Assembly: GCF_019375555.1 (NCBI RefSeq)
Contig: NZ_JAHXDN010000002.1
Span: 1-64,000, forward strand
DNA length: 64,000 nt
Direction: 5' to 3'
Source of the DNA: Roseobacter insulae
Lineage (GTDB): Bacteria; Pseudomonadota; Alphaproteobacteria; Rhodobacterales; Rhodobacteraceae
In this document: piece after piece, positions 43,415 to 52,756 of the stretch
Position numbering within the stretch: position 1 is the first letter of the stretch
Layout: the number at the start of each line of letters is the position of its first letter
The notes under the pieces: model-generated
Seen by the model: the letters and a program-made list of their open reading frames with translations, nothing else
Database searches by the model: none
What the model was told of the DNA's origin: nothing
Position numbers and translations under genes: made by a program

Positions 43415-44241
43415 AACCGGGCAGCTGTCCCGCCAAAGACATCGGCGCGTTCATCCGGTGTCAGATGCGCCGTAAAACGGGTGGCGAGGTCATGCCAGTC
43501 GTCATATGTCGCCTGTAGTTTGCAAACAGGCCAGTCAGACCCCCACATCACGCGCCCGGCCCCGAAGGCACCCAGAATGTGCAAGGCAAAGGGCCGGAGA
43601 TCGTCGGCCTGCCAGCCATCGTCCGCTTCGGTGACCAATCCGGACAGCTTGCAGTACCCTTCTGTTTCCTCTGCAAGACGCGAGATGCCCCGCGCCCAGT
43701 CGGAGAACGCATCTTTGCCTGCGCGCTGATCCCGGATGTGCGGTTTCATACAGTGATCGTAGACAACCCTCATGTCCGGATACCGCTTCATCAGGGTCAG
43801 GAAATTAGGGATATGTTGCGGAAACCCCAATGCATCGAAGGTCAGGTCCAGGTCGACGATGGCGCGGTAGGCCCATTGGAGATCATCGCGCAGCATCCAG
43901 TCGATGTCAGGAATATCCTGTATCATCGGGCGCACGCCCAGAAACTTTGGATGAGCGGTCAGCCGGGTCAGATGCGACAACTGGCGCGGGTCTTCGAAGT
44001 TGATCCAGCCGACAACCCCCTTGATGCTCGGTGTCGCGTCGGCCAGTCCCAGCATGTATTCCGTCTCTTCGACGGTGGCCGCGGCCTGCACCAGAACGGT
44101 CCCATCTATGCCGTGCCGGGTCAGCTTGGGGGCCAGATCGTCCGGCGCATAGGGACGGTTCAAAGTGGCATTGTCCTTCGGCATCCAGTCGTAATCGCCG
44201 CGTGCGGGCTGCCAGAAGTGCTGATGTGCATCGATCTTCAT
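43399..44241 (-). CDS. Amidohydrolase-family sugar lactonase
   Basis: This 280-residue protein belongs to the COG3618 amidohydrolases, which include L-fucono- and L-rhamnono-lactonases. Seen are MKIDAHQHFWQPARGDYDW at the start, VLVQAAATVEETEYML, GVVGWINFED, a VYDHCMKPHIRD block and GSDWPVCKL near the end. It would open a sugar lactone to the acid. The ATG at 44241 is the family start; the frame continues to 44871 but that part overlaps the divergent btpA gene. It is divergent from btpA and convergent with the kinase. Confidence 0.88.
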   Translation of the reverse strand: MKIDAHQHFWQPARGDYDWMPKDNATLNRPYAPDDLAPKLTRHGIDGTVLVQAAATVEETEYMLGLADATPSIKGVVGWINFEDPRQLSHLTRLTAHPKFLGVRPMIQDIPDIDWMLRDDLQWAYRAIVDLDLTFDALGFPQHIPNFLTLMKRYPDMRVVYDHCMKPHIRDQRAGKDAFSDWARGISRLAEETEGYCKLSGLVTEADDGWQADDLRPFALHILGAFGAGRVMWGSDWPVCKLQATYDDWHDLATRFTAHLTPDERADVFGGTAARFYRLG

Positions 44242-44388
44242 GGTGGTCACTTTCCGTCCTGGCCCACTGTCACGTTTCCTTCGTCTGGTTGCAATGGGGA
44301 CAACGCGTCCTGATCGCTGCGAGCATAATCCAGTTTCTCTTTGCGTGAACAGTCCGGCAATCCTAGTGTTGGTCGGGGAGGGCACTTT

Positions 44389-45189
44389 ATGACGAAGAAT
44401 TTCAGGCAGGTTTTCGGGGAGACGAAGCCCGTCATCGGCATGGTGCATATCGGTGCCCTGCCCGGATCGCCCCTGCATGACCCCTCCGCCGATCTGGTGG
44501 CGCAGGCACGCGCTGATCTGATGGCGCTGCAAGAGGCCGGTTTCGATGCGGTCATGTTCGGCAACGAGAACGACCGCCCCTATGAATTCCAGGTCGACAC
44601 GGCGTCGACCGCCACGATGGCGGCCCTGATAGGTGCCTTGAAATCCGACATCACAGTGCCGTTCGGGGTCAACCTCTTGTGGGACCCGATGTCGAGCATT
44701 GCTTTGGGGGTGGCAACCGGCGCCGCCTTCGTCCGCGAGATTTTCACGGGCACCTACGCGTCGGATATGGGCCCCTGGACACCGGACGCAGGCAAGGCAA
44801 TGCGCTACCGTGACAGGTTGGGGCGGTCGGATATGGCGATGCTCTACAATGTCTCTGCGGAATTTGCCCATTCGCTCGATCAGCGCCCGCTGCCCGACCG
44901 CGCCCGAAGCGCGGTGTTCTCTTCTATTCCGGATGCAGTGCTGGTGTCAGGTCAGATCACCGGGGAGGCCGCGGCCCTGTCCGACCTTGAAGCGGTGAAG
45001 GCGGTGCTGCCCGCGATACCGGTGATGGCGAATACCGGCGTGAAACAGGAGACCGTCGCCGATGTTATGGCGATTGCCGACGGATGTATCGTCGGATCAT
45101 CGTTGAAATTCGATGGCGACACCTGGAACGCGGTAGACCCCGAGAGGGCTCAGGCCTTTATGGAGACCGCCCGGAAAGCGCGCGCATGA
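44389..45189 (+). CDS. BtpA/SgcQ-family TIM-barrel protein
   Basis: This 266-residue protein starts MTKNFRQVFGETKPVIGMVH followed by IGALPGSPLHDPSADLV, the BtpA signature, and has FDAVMFGNENDRPYEF, VPFGVNLLWDP and the C-terminal MANTGVKQETVADVMAIADG. BtpA is named from photosystem I biogenesis, but bacterial members such as SgcQ sit in sugar operons. A strong GGGGAGGG site precedes the ATG at 44389. It overlaps the M42 hydrolase by ATGA, an association also seen in the E. coli sgc locus (sgcQ, sgcX). An aldolase or epimerase-like role is inferred. Confidence 0.88.
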   Translation: MTKNFRQVFGETKPVIGMVHIGALPGSPLHDPSADLVAQARADLMALQEAGFDAVMFGNENDRPYEFQVDTASTATMAALIGALKSDITVPFGVNLLWDPMSSIALGVATGAAFVREIFTGTYASDMGPWTPDAGKAMRYRDRLGRSDMAMLYNVSAEFAHSLDQRPLPDRARSAVFSSIPDAVLVSGQITGEAAALSDLEAVKAVLPAIPVMANTGVKQETVADVMAIADGCIVGSSLKFDGDTWNAVDPERAQAFMETARKARA

Positions 45190-46280
45190 AAGACCGGATC
45201 AAACGCAACCTGATGGACCTGATGCGCATCCCCGGTCTGTCCGGCCACGAGGATCGCGTCAGGCGCAGTATCCAATCTCATCTGCAAGAGATCGGCGTGG
45301 CAAGCGACGCCGACCGTCTGGGCAACCTGGTGGCCCATTTTCCCGGCGAGGGCCCCAGCGTGATGCTGTTTACGCACATGGATCAGTTGGGATTTATCGT
45401 GCGCCGGATCGAGCCAGACGGGCTGATCCGGCTGGAGCGTCTGGGCGGCGTGCCAGAGCGGGCTCTGGCGGCACAGCAAGTGCTGATCTGCGTGGGCGAG
45501 GGAAGAGACATCCCCGCAATCATTGCCACCAAAAGCCATCACGCGACCGGGCCGGATGAGAAGTACACCGTTACCCGCTATGCCGATCTTTATGTCGATA
45601 CCGGCATGGCGTCCGCCGCCGAGGTGGAGGCCGCGGGCATCCGTATCGGTTCGCCGGTTGTTTACGCACCGCACGCGACGGAGATGATCAATGACCGGGT
45701 GGCCGGGACCAGCGTGGATGACCGCGCCGGCTGTGCGGTGTTGCTGGAGATCGCGCGCGTGCTGAAAACACGCACCGACGGGCCGCCCGTGCATCTGGCC
45801 TTCACGGTGCAGGAAGAATTCAATCTGCGTGGGGCGCAACCGCTGGCGCAGAAACTGATGCCGGATATTGCGATCCAGTTGGATTTGATGCTGGCAACCG
45901 ACACGCCTGATATGGCCATGCGCGGCGATCTTACGCTTGGCGGCGGGCCGGGTATGAGTCTCTATTCGTTTCACGGGCGCGGCACGTTGAACGGCGTCAT
46001 CCCGCATCCGGCGATGGTTCACCTTTTTGAAACCACGGCCAAGGCACAAAGCATTCCGCTTCAACGCAGCGCGCAGGTGGGTGTCCTGACGGACCTGTCG
46101 TATGTCCAGCTTGTCGGGGAGGGTGTGGCCAGCATCGATATGGGATTTCCCATGCGCTACTCCCACTCGGCACGAGAGATGTGCGATCTGGGGGATCTGG
46201 TTTTGCTGGCCCGGCTACTGGAGGCAGCCCTGGCCGGGATCACGCCGCAATTCTCTCTCGACAGGGATGATTACACCTGA
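45186..46280 (+). CDS. M42-family metallohydrolase (FrvX/SgcX-like)
   Basis: This 364-residue protein has M42 features: IPGLSGHEDRVRRSI, the metal-binding VMLFTHMDQLGF, TSVDDRAGCAVLLE, HLAFTVQEEFNLRGA and ATDTPD. M42 members are aminopeptidases, deblocking enzymes or, in sugar operons, putative glycoside or glycopeptide hydrolases. Here it sits between btpA and a sugar kinase, as SgcX/FrvX do. It overlaps btpA by ATGA and its stop shares a base with the FGGY kinase ATG (TGATG). It probably releases or trims a sugar conjugate after uptake; that is inference. Confidence 0.86.
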   Translation: MKDRIKRNLMDLMRIPGLSGHEDRVRRSIQSHLQEIGVASDADRLGNLVAHFPGEGPSVMLFTHMDQLGFIVRRIEPDGLIRLERLGGVPERALAAQQVLICVGEGRDIPAIIATKSHHATGPDEKYTVTRYADLYVDTGMASAAEVEAAGIRIGSPVVYAPHATEMINDRVAGTSVDDRAGCAVLLEIARVLKTRTDGPPVHLAFTVQEEFNLRGAQPLAQKLMPDIAIQLDLMLATDTPDMAMRGDLTLGGGPGMSLYSFHGRGTLNGVIPHPAMVHLFETTAKAQSIPLQRSAQVGVLTDLSYVQLVGEGVASIDMGFPMRYSHSAREMCDLGDLVLLARLLEAALAGITPQFSLDRDDYT

Positions 46281-47770
46281 TGGCTTACACGCTTGGCATT
46301 GATATCGGCACTTACGAAACCAAGGGTGTTCTGGTCGATCTTGAAGGGCAGGTGATTGCTCAGGCCGCCCGGGCGCACAAGATGCTGGTGCCGCAGCCGG
46401 GCTGGGCGGAGCACCGGCCCGAAGAGGATTGGTGGGGCGATTTCGTCTTTGTTTGCCAAACGCTGCTGAATGAAAGCGGCATTGATGCGCAGGATATCAA
46501 GGCGGTTGCCTGCAGTGCGATCGGCCCCTGCATGTTGCCCGTTGACGCGGATGGCGCCCCCTTGATGAACGGCGTGCTCTACGGCGTCGACGGCCGGGCC
46601 GAAGCGGAGGTGCGCGAGCTGACGGCGCGCATCGGCGAGGCGACGATCATTGCGCGCTGTGGCAATGCGCTGACCTCGCAGTCGGTGGGGCCTAAGATCC
46701 TTTGGCTGAAAAATCAGCGTCGCGATATCTACGACAGGACGGCGCATGTTCTGACATCGACGAGTTTCCTGGTGCAGCGTCTGACCGGTGAGGTGGTGAT
46801 CGATCACTATACCGCGGCCAATTTCTCACCGCTCTATGACGTGCAGACGCAGAGCTGGGTGGATGATCTGGCGGATGATATTTTGCCATTGGACAAGCTG
46901 CCGCGCCTCTTGTGGTCGCACGAAATCGCCGGTCAGGTCACTTCAAGCGCTGCGGCAGAAACCGGTCTGGCCGCAGGCACCCCGGTGACGGCCGGAACAA
47001 TCGATGCGGCCGCCGAGGCGTTTTCAGTGGGCGTCGACCAGCCGGGCGACATGATGATGATGTACGGCTCGACTATCTTCATCATCTTGCGGGCCGCAGC
47101 GCAGGTCAGCGATCCGCGCATCTGGTACGCGCCCTGGCTCTTTGAAGGCGAACACGCGTCCATGGCGGGGCTGGCGACGTCCGGCACGCTAACCCACTGG
47201 TTCCGCGACCAGTTCGCACGTGATCTCCCGACAGAGACAGCCTTTGCTGATCTGGCCCGGGAGGCCGCAGCCTCGCCGCCGGGCGCAACCGGCGTGCTGC
47301 TGTTACCCTACTTTTCGGGAGAGCGGACACCGATCCATGACGTGGATGCCAAGGGCGCATTTTTTGGCCTCAACCTGACCCATACCCGCGGCGACATGTA
47401 CCGCGCGCTTATCGAGGGCATTGCCTATGGCACACGGCATGTGACCGATACTTTCGCCGATCTCGGCCAGACACCGTCGCGTCTGCTGGCAGTCGGTGGC
47501 GGGACCCGGAACCGGCTGTGGTTGCAGGCGACCTCTGACATCACCGGAATAGATCAGTTGGTTTGTGAAAAGACCACCGGAGCGAGTTACGGGGACGCCT
47601 TCATGGCCGCGCTGGCGATAGGTGCGGTCCGGCGCGGCGACATTGCCGCGTGGAATCCGGTGGCTGAGACCATCCGGGCGACGCCTGATGCGGCGTATCA
47701 AAAGAACTATGACTTGTTTCGGCGGCTTTACGAACAAACCAAAGACATCGCGGCCGAGCTCGGCAGCTGA
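46280..47770 (+). CDS. FGGY-family carbohydrate kinase
   Basis: This 496-residue kinase has the FGGY pattern: YTLGIDIGTYETKGVLVD (phosphate 1), the ACSAIGPCMLPVDADGAPL region, TAGTIDAAAEAFSVG and, near the end, LAVGGGTRNRLWLQATSDIT. Xylulokinase-like members phosphorylate ketopentoses or related sugars. It overlaps the M42 gene by one base and ends the plus-strand run from 44389. The following 213 bases are convergent with the permease gene and hold a CCCCGA-AGCCA-TCGGGG hairpin that may terminate transcription. Confidence 0.9.
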   Translation: MAYTLGIDIGTYETKGVLVDLEGQVIAQAARAHKMLVPQPGWAEHRPEEDWWGDFVFVCQTLLNESGIDAQDIKAVACSAIGPCMLPVDADGAPLMNGVLYGVDGRAEAEVRELTARIGEATIIARCGNALTSQSVGPKILWLKNQRRDIYDRTAHVLTSTSFLVQRLTGEVVIDHYTAANFSPLYDVQTQSWVDDLADDILPLDKLPRLLWSHEIAGQVTSSAAAETGLAAGTPVTAGTIDAAAEAFSVGVDQPGDMMMMYGSTIFIILRAAAQVSDPRIWYAPWLFEGEHASMAGLATSGTLTHWFRDQFARDLPTETAFADLAREAAASPPGATGVLLLPYFSGERTPIHDVDAKGAFFGLNLTHTRGDMYRALIEGIAYGTRHVTDTFADLGQTPSRLLAVGGGTRNRLWLQATSDITGIDQLVCEKTTGASYGDAFMAALAIGAVRRGDIAAWNPVAETIRATPDAAYQKNYDLFRRLYEQTKDIAAELGS

Positions 47771-47983
47771 TCGGATGGCAGGCCAAGACATCGGAAAATC
47801 CGCGTTCCGCCTTGTGTCATTGTGATGTGAAAGGGCACGCGGTTACCGCAGTTTTTCCCCTAACCTGTGGTGCTGTTAAATTGGTGACCTCGGGGTTTGT
47901 CCTGCTGATGCTTTGATTGAGTGAAAAGCGAACCGTGATGAAGCGGTTACTCAGGACAATCTCCCCGAAGCCATCGGGGTGGC

Positions 47984-48898
47984 TTATTTCACCGCTCCTG
48001 CAGCCATGCCCTTGATGATGTATTTCTCAAGGAATATCGCGACCACGACGAGCGGCATGATCGCAGCAGAGGACAGCGCGGCCATCGACCACCAATTGAT
48101 GCCTTGCGAACCGGTTTGCGAGGCCACCATGACGGGCAGAGTCTTGGCGTCGGTGGAGGTCAGCAGGGCGGCAAAGAAGTATTCGTTCCAGCACAATACC
48201 AAGCTGAGGATGAAGGCCGCGACCATGCCGGGCAGGGCAATTGGCAGCACGATCTGCACGAAAGCCCCCCAGATTCCGAGGCCATCCACCAGCGCTGCCT
48301 CTTCCAGCTCAACCGGGATACCCTGAAACTGGTCGCGCATGATCCAGATGACGATGGGCAGGACCATCAGCGTGTAGAGCAGGATCAGACCGATCCGGCT
48401 GTCGAGCAGGTCCAGGGATTTGTAAAGTACCAGAAATGGCAGCGCCAGAACCACCGGTGGCAGTATCATCTGGCTGAGGAAAAAGAACGAGATATCGGAG
48501 TTGCGCATGAAGCCGAAACGGTAATTGAAGCGGGACAACCCGTAGGCCGCCAGCGAACCGAGGATCACCGCCAGCATGGAGGCGGAGACCGCCACGATGG
48601 CGGAGTTGTAGAACCTCTTGAGAAACTCTTCGCGCACCGTCGATACTTCGCCAATCAATCGCGGTGACAGGCCCAGCGACTCCCAGCCTTTCCACCTTGG
48701 TGTGTAATCCCACCAGGGGATCATGTTGCCGCGCATGACGTCCGGGGCCAGCTTGAACGATGTGGTCAGCGTCCAGTAGATGGGAAACAGGCAGATGATC
48801 GCCCATGTGATCAGGGCCGCATAGATGGCCACTCGGCTGCTCCACCATTTCACCCGCACTTTTCGGTCGGCGTCATGATCCTTGAAAATGGCGCTCAT
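47984..48898 (-). CDS. Sugar ABC transporter permease (MalG type)
   Basis: This 304-residue inner-membrane protein has about six hydrophobic segments and the permease EAA loop (LEEAALVDGLGIWGAFVQIV, LPIALPG). The N-terminus WWSSRVAIYAALITWAIICL is the first membrane helix. It is MalG-like and pairs with the MalF-type permease whose stop it overlaps (ATGA). It is downstream in the transcript of the MalF-type gene. No ATPase is on this strand; the one at 52757 is the likely partner. Confidence 0.9.
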   Translation of the reverse strand: MSAIFKDHDADRKVRVKWWSSRVAIYAALITWAIICLFPIYWTLTTSFKLAPDVMRGNMIPWWDYTPRWKGWESLGLSPRLIGEVSTVREEFLKRFYNSAIVAVSASMLAVILGSLAAYGLSRFNYRFGFMRNSDISFFFLSQMILPPVVLALPFLVLYKSLDLLDSRIGLILLYTLMVLPIVIWIMRDQFQGIPVELEEAALVDGLGIWGAFVQIVLPIALPGMVAAFILSLVLCWNEYFFAALLTSTDAKTLPVMVASQTGSQGINWWSMAALSSAAIMPLVVVAIFLEKYIIKGMAAGAVK

Positions 48899-50001
48899 GC
48901 CGGACGTTCCATGAACCGGCTGACGGCTTTCAGAAGCAGCGTGATGAAGATGACAATCAGCACCAGATAGACCATTGCCAGCAGCGTGCCGTAACCCACG
49001 TTCGACCGGTCACGATATTCCCGGAAGATGAAGCTGGTGACCGAATCCGTCGCCCCCCCGGGTCCGCCGGAGGTGATGTTGATGATGATGTCGGCAAGCT
49101 TCAGTTTAAAGATGATGCGGATCACGATGGCCGTGACGGAGACCGGCAGCATCAGCGGGAAGATGACTTCCTTGAAGCTTTGCCATCCTGACGCGCCATC
49201 GACCTTCGAGGCTTCGATCACTTCGCGCGGCAGCGCCTGCAGACCGGCAAGAAGCATGATCATCATGAAGGGAATAAAGGTCCATGCGTCCATCGCCATG
49301 ATCATGAAGCGCGCCATTTCCGGTGTGCCGAAAAAGCTCGGACTGTCCCAGCCCAGATCACGGGCCAACCGCGCCAGCGGGCCGAAGCGTATCTCCATCA
49401 TCGATTTGCCGACCATCCAGCTGACGGCAACCGGGCTTAGCATAAGCGGTAGCAAAAACACCACGCGGAAGAACTTGCGCGCCCGTATCTGGGCATTGAG
49501 AAGCAGGGCAAGTCCGAAGGCGATCACGTATTCCACGCTGACCGCCAGCACGTAATACACCATGTTTTTCAGAGCGTTCCAGTAAAAGGCATCGCTCCAC
49601 ATCTGGCGCATGTTATCCCAGCCATTGGGTTGCGGCCCGTTGAGAGAGGCGAGGTTCCAGTTGGTGAAGGACACGTAGAGCGCAAAGAGCAACGGGAAGA
49701 CCACGAGGCTGATCACGAAAAGTGCTGCGGGGAGCACGAAGAGCGTACGTTTGCCTTTTTCGCCATTTACGACCACCTGTGCCCCGCAGAGCGCCGTCGC
49801 CCAGAGCAAATAGGCAAACAGCACCGGCCGCCATGTCGCGAAACCGATATCGCTGTGTCCGGTATCGTGCAGGAACTGCATGGCGGCGAGGAGAAAGAAA
49901 ACGGCTGCCGATCCCCAGACCATCATGCGGCCGAGGCGCCTGCGACTTTCGGAAATGTTGTCAGCCGTGACAGTGTGCAGGAGGTCGCCTTCGGTACTCA
50001 T
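48895..50001 (-). CDS. Sugar ABC transporter permease (MalF type)
   Basis: This 368-residue permease has eight or so membrane segments and the EAA loop VIEASKVDGASGWQSFKEVI, FPLMLP. It also has SFTNWNLASLNGPQPNGWDN in the periplasmic region typical of MalF-type proteins. It lies downstream of the binding-protein gene at 50911, but about 900 bases separate them and a gene of opposite orientation (50458-50793) with a terminator sits between. The transporter may therefore be transcribed in two parts. Confidence 0.9.
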   Translation of the reverse strand: MSTEGDLLHTVTADNISESRRRLGRMMVWGSAAVFFLLAAMQFLHDTGHSDIGFATWRPVLFAYLLWATALCGAQVVVNGEKGKRTLFVLPAALFVISLVVFPLLFALYVSFTNWNLASLNGPQPNGWDNMRQMWSDAFYWNALKNMVYYVLAVSVEYVIAFGLALLLNAQIRARKFFRVVFLLPLMLSPVAVSWMVGKSMMEIRFGPLARLARDLGWDSPSFFGTPEMARFMIMAMDAWTFIPFMMIMLLAGLQALPREVIEASKVDGASGWQSFKEVIFPLMLPVSVTAIVIRIIFKLKLADIIINITSGGPGGATDSVTSFIFREYRDRSNVGYGTLLAMVYLVLIVIFITLLLKAVSRFMERPA

Positions 50002-50457
50002 GCCTCGACGTTAACGATGATGTGCCCGGCTGTTAAGATGGAAAAGGCAGAGACATCTTCTGCCGTGCTGCAAGCCCGCGCGCGGCGGTTAACGCGCCGC
50101 ACGCGCAACGGCTCTCCGCAGGGTCCGGGGGTCGGATATGCGGGAGGCGGTTAACGCCTGCATCACAAGGGCAAACGGTCCTGTGACACACCGTACACCA
50201 CCTTTGCACAACCTGTGCACCGCAAAGTGTGCCGTCGGGCGATTTCGCCTGATTAAGACCGCGCACAGTATGGAAAAGTTCATCGGGGATTAATGGCGTG
50301 TTCCGGGCGTGTGGCAGCAAAAGAAAACACAGCATCGTTCAGTTTGTGCCCAGATCAACCGACGCAGCGCGCCTGCTTTACGGCTGTAATGAGCCCATCT
50401 TGCAAAATTGATGTGACGCAGCGAATGTCCGAAGGAACAAGTTTTGGAGAATGGGCG
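50002..50457. other. Intergenic region between the MalF-type permease and the NIPSNAP gene
   Basis: These 456 bases should hold the promoter of the minus-strand permease operon and of the plus-strand NIPSNAP gene. I see no gene I can support. From about 50300 toward the NIPSNAP gene the sequence becomes visibly richer in A and T than the rest of the region, which fits an inserted segment. Confidence 0.4.
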
Positions 50458-50793
50458 ATGATTTTGGAAATTCGTCACTACACAATTAAGGCAGGGCGAC
50501 GGGAAGAGTTCATCGAGTTCTTTGAGAAAAGTAATCGGCGGGCGCTTCGTGACGCAGGAATGCTGGTCTTCGGACCACTTCGTGACCTTGAACATCAGCA
50601 CAAAGTTCATTGGATTCGAGCTTTTGCGTCAATGGAAGAGCGTGAAAAGCTCAAAGGCTCATTCTACGATGGACCCGTTTGGAACAAACAAATCGAGCCT
50701 GTAGCGATGTCTATGATTGATCAGATGGCGGCGGAGTTGACGGAAACGACAACAGATTTTCAAACATTCGACGGTAGCAAAGCGCTAGCCTAA
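50458..50793 (+). CDS. NIPSNAP-family protein inserted in the sugar transporter locus
   Basis: This 111-residue protein matches the NIPSNAP ferredoxin-like fold: ILEIRHYTIKAGRREEFIEF, MLVFGPLRDLEHQHKVHWIR, AFASMEEREKLKGSFYDG. Function is unknown. The ATG at 50458 has a GGAG site eight bases upstream; an in-frame ATG at 50425 is possible. The G+C is visibly lower than that of the neighbours and the gene runs against the transporter genes around it, suggesting later insertion. A bidirectional terminator follows at 50863. Confidence 0.82.
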   Translation: MILEIRHYTIKAGRREEFIEFFEKSNRRALRDAGMLVFGPLRDLEHQHKVHWIRAFASMEEREKLKGSFYDGPVWNKQIEPVAMSMIDQMAAELTETTTDFQTFDGSKALA

Positions 50794-50862
50794 TGCAGTC
50801 GTTTCACCTTAGAGAATAAATGACAGCTAAGTCCCGCTTGGCGACATTGCGGCGGAGCAAAA

Positions 50863-50889
50863 AACGCGGCGCGCAAAGGGTGCCGCGTT
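50863..50889. terminator. Bidirectional terminator between NIPSNAP gene and binding-protein gene
   Basis: AACGCGGC (50863-50870) pairs with GCCGCGTT (50882-50889) across an 11-base loop. On the left is an A run (50859-50864) and on the right a T run (50888-50892), so it works as an intrinsic terminator in both directions. It lies between two convergent stops, at 50793 and 50911. Confidence 0.82.
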
Positions 50890-50910
50890 TTTCTGTTTAC
50901 CTGTCCCGGA

Positions 50911-52539
50911 TCACAGACCGAGTGACGCCTTGTAGAGTGCTATCTGGCTGTCGCGCCCGATCTGGTCGGTGATTTTTTCCCAGGCGGCGGCAATCGCATC
51001 CGCCGTTTCCTGGGCCGATCCGTATTGACCCGCATAGCCTTTGGCGAGTTCGTCTTCGGCCACCGAGTAGTATTGGAAGATACCCGGGATACGCGGTTCA
51101 ATCGCCGCGTTGGGATGATTGTAGCTGTCCGCGTTGGAGCCGAGGTAGTCCTCGACAAAGGCGCGGTCGTAGCCGGCCTCTTCCCACTCCTCGAACTGGA
51201 AGTGTGACTGGCGGTAAGGCTGGAAGCCCGACGGATAGGCCGACGCCCAGAGCGACAGGTCCTTGCCGCCCAGATGCGCCGCGGCGGACCATGCGGCTTT
51301 CTTCTTCTTGGCGTCGCCTTCGACGGTGGCCATGACATAGACACCCCAGCCGATGTAAGCCATGTTCGGGGCCTCGTTCATGGTATCTTCCCATGCACCG
51401 TCCTTGGCGTTGTAGACGCGGTCAGACGCCGGGTTGATCCCGAAGCCCACCACGTCACCCACAACGGATGTGTCGGATGTGCGCGCGCTGGAACCGACGT
51501 CACCCCACCACATCAGCATGGATCCGGTCCCGGCCAGGAACTGCTGGAACGCGGTTGTGCCGGGGTCGGCGTTGATCTGATCCGCCGGGTATGCGCCCGC
51601 CTCGATCAGGTCCATCACGTCCTGAATGGCCTGCACCCATGCCGGGTTGTTGACCATGGGCTTCATCGTCTCAGGATCGAAGAGCCACGCCGGGCTGTTG
51701 GGGTGCTTGGCATAGGCGGAAGCGCGGTTTTCCAGGAAATAGAAGCCGAAGCCGCCCCAGCCTTTCAGCGGGTCGAGATAGCCATGTGCGGGCAACCCGG
51801 TAAGCGGGTCTTCCTTGCCGATGAGTTCCTTGCTGACCGCGTTGATCTCCTGCCAGGTCTTGGGGACGTCCCGACCGGTGACCGAACCCTCGCCGAAGTA
51901 ATCCTTACGATACGCAAACGTATGGCAATCGCCGTCGATGGACACGCGATAGGTTTTGCCGTCCCAGGTGCCCACGGGCGCCTTGAGGTAGTCCACGTAG
52001 TCATCCATGTCGATCTGGTCCTTGACCCAGTCGGGCATCTCGGACGCCATGCCGCGGCCCAGCACGTCACCCTCGAAGGGGGCACCCATTTCGACGATGT
52101 CGAAGTCGACGGTACCGGTTGCGATGGACTGCTGCAGACGCGCGTTGTAGTCGGCCTGCGCAAGGTCGATCCAGTTGATCTTGGCGCCTGTGTAGGCCTC
52201 CCATGGTTTCAGGAAGCCGCGGAACAGGAAGTTGTGAAGGTTCTGGTTGTTAAGCCCCATGAACGTCAGTTCCACGCCGGCAAATTCTCCCTCGGCGACG
52301 TTTTCCTTCGTCGCGCCGAGGCACATTTCGCCAACCTTCTGCCAATCGCTGTCGGTCGGAGATCCGGCACCAACACCCGGAATTTTCAGGATTTCTGCGC
52401 GGACGCTGGCGTGCCCATCCGCACGTGCGGCGGCCTTGGGCATCATCGCAACGGCACCCAATGCAGCCGAGCCTTTCAACATCTGTCGGCGGCTCATCTT
52501 CTGGGCCGCTACGATATAATTATAAAGGTCTACTTTCAT
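50911..52539 (-). CDS. Extracellular solute-binding protein of a sugar ABC transporter
   Basis: This 542-residue binding protein has a Tat-like signal (MSRRQMLKGSAALGAVAMM) after a short leader, then FAGVELTFMGLNNQNLHNFL and the COG1653 fold with GTGSMLMWWGDVGSSARTSD. It would capture a sugar in the periplasm. It is larger than typical maltose-type receptors of about 400 residues. The ATG at 52539 is chosen because the GGGAGG ribosome site lies six bases upstream; the ATG at 52545 directly abuts it. The permeases lie downstream on the same strand, but beyond the inserted NIPSNAP gene and a terminator. Confidence 0.88.
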   Translation of the reverse strand: MKVDLYNYIVAAQKMSRRQMLKGSAALGAVAMMPKAAARADGHASVRAEILKIPGVGAGSPTDSDWQKVGEMCLGATKENVAEGEFAGVELTFMGLNNQNLHNFLFRGFLKPWEAYTGAKINWIDLAQADYNARLQQSIATGTVDFDIVEMGAPFEGDVLGRGMASEMPDWVKDQIDMDDYVDYLKAPVGTWDGKTYRVSIDGDCHTFAYRKDYFGEGSVTGRDVPKTWQEINAVSKELIGKEDPLTGLPAHGYLDPLKGWGGFGFYFLENRASAYAKHPNSPAWLFDPETMKPMVNNPAWVQAIQDVMDLIEAGAYPADQINADPGTTAFQQFLAGTGSMLMWWGDVGSSARTSDTSVVGDVVGFGINPASDRVYNAKDGAWEDTMNEAPNMAYIGWGVYVMATVEGDAKKKKAAWSAAAHLGGKDLSLWASAYPSGFQPYRQSHFQFEEWEEAGYDRAFVEDYLGSNADSYNHPNAAIEPRIPGIFQYYSVAEDELAKGYAGQYGSAQETADAIAAAWEKITDQIGRDSQIALYKASLGL

Positions 52540-52650
52540 TTCCATCCTCCCGGGACATGGTGATACGTTTCGTCCATGGGCAGGTGAGTGGGCGCATGTT
52601 TTTTATCTATTATTTGACAGTTGCGCCCCGTGATCCTCCCACGAAACCTC

Positions 52651-52678
52651 ACTATGATCGAGATTTACGTTAAGTCAA
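52651..52678 (-). promoter_or_regulatory. Candidate sigma-70 promoter of the binding-protein gene
   Basis: Read on the minus strand, TTGACT (52678-52673) is followed after 16 bases by CATAGT (52656-52651). The start site would be about 100 bases before the ATG at 52539. The match is moderate. Confidence 0.4.
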
Positions 52679-52756
52679 TAAAAGCTGTCAGGCGGGCGTG
52701 GACAACGTAAATACCTTTCTCTAGCATCAAAAATCGGAACCGGGGGAAAGCTGCGA

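Noticed and set aside
43399-44871. Extended 490-codon form of the lactonase
   Set aside because: The family start MKIDAHQHFW is at 44241; the extra part overlaps the divergent btpA gene and its promoter.
51274-52563. Plus-strand open frame of 429 codons opposite the binding-protein gene
   Set aside because: The minus-strand product is a clear solute-binding protein with signal and ribosome site; the plus frame is its shadow.
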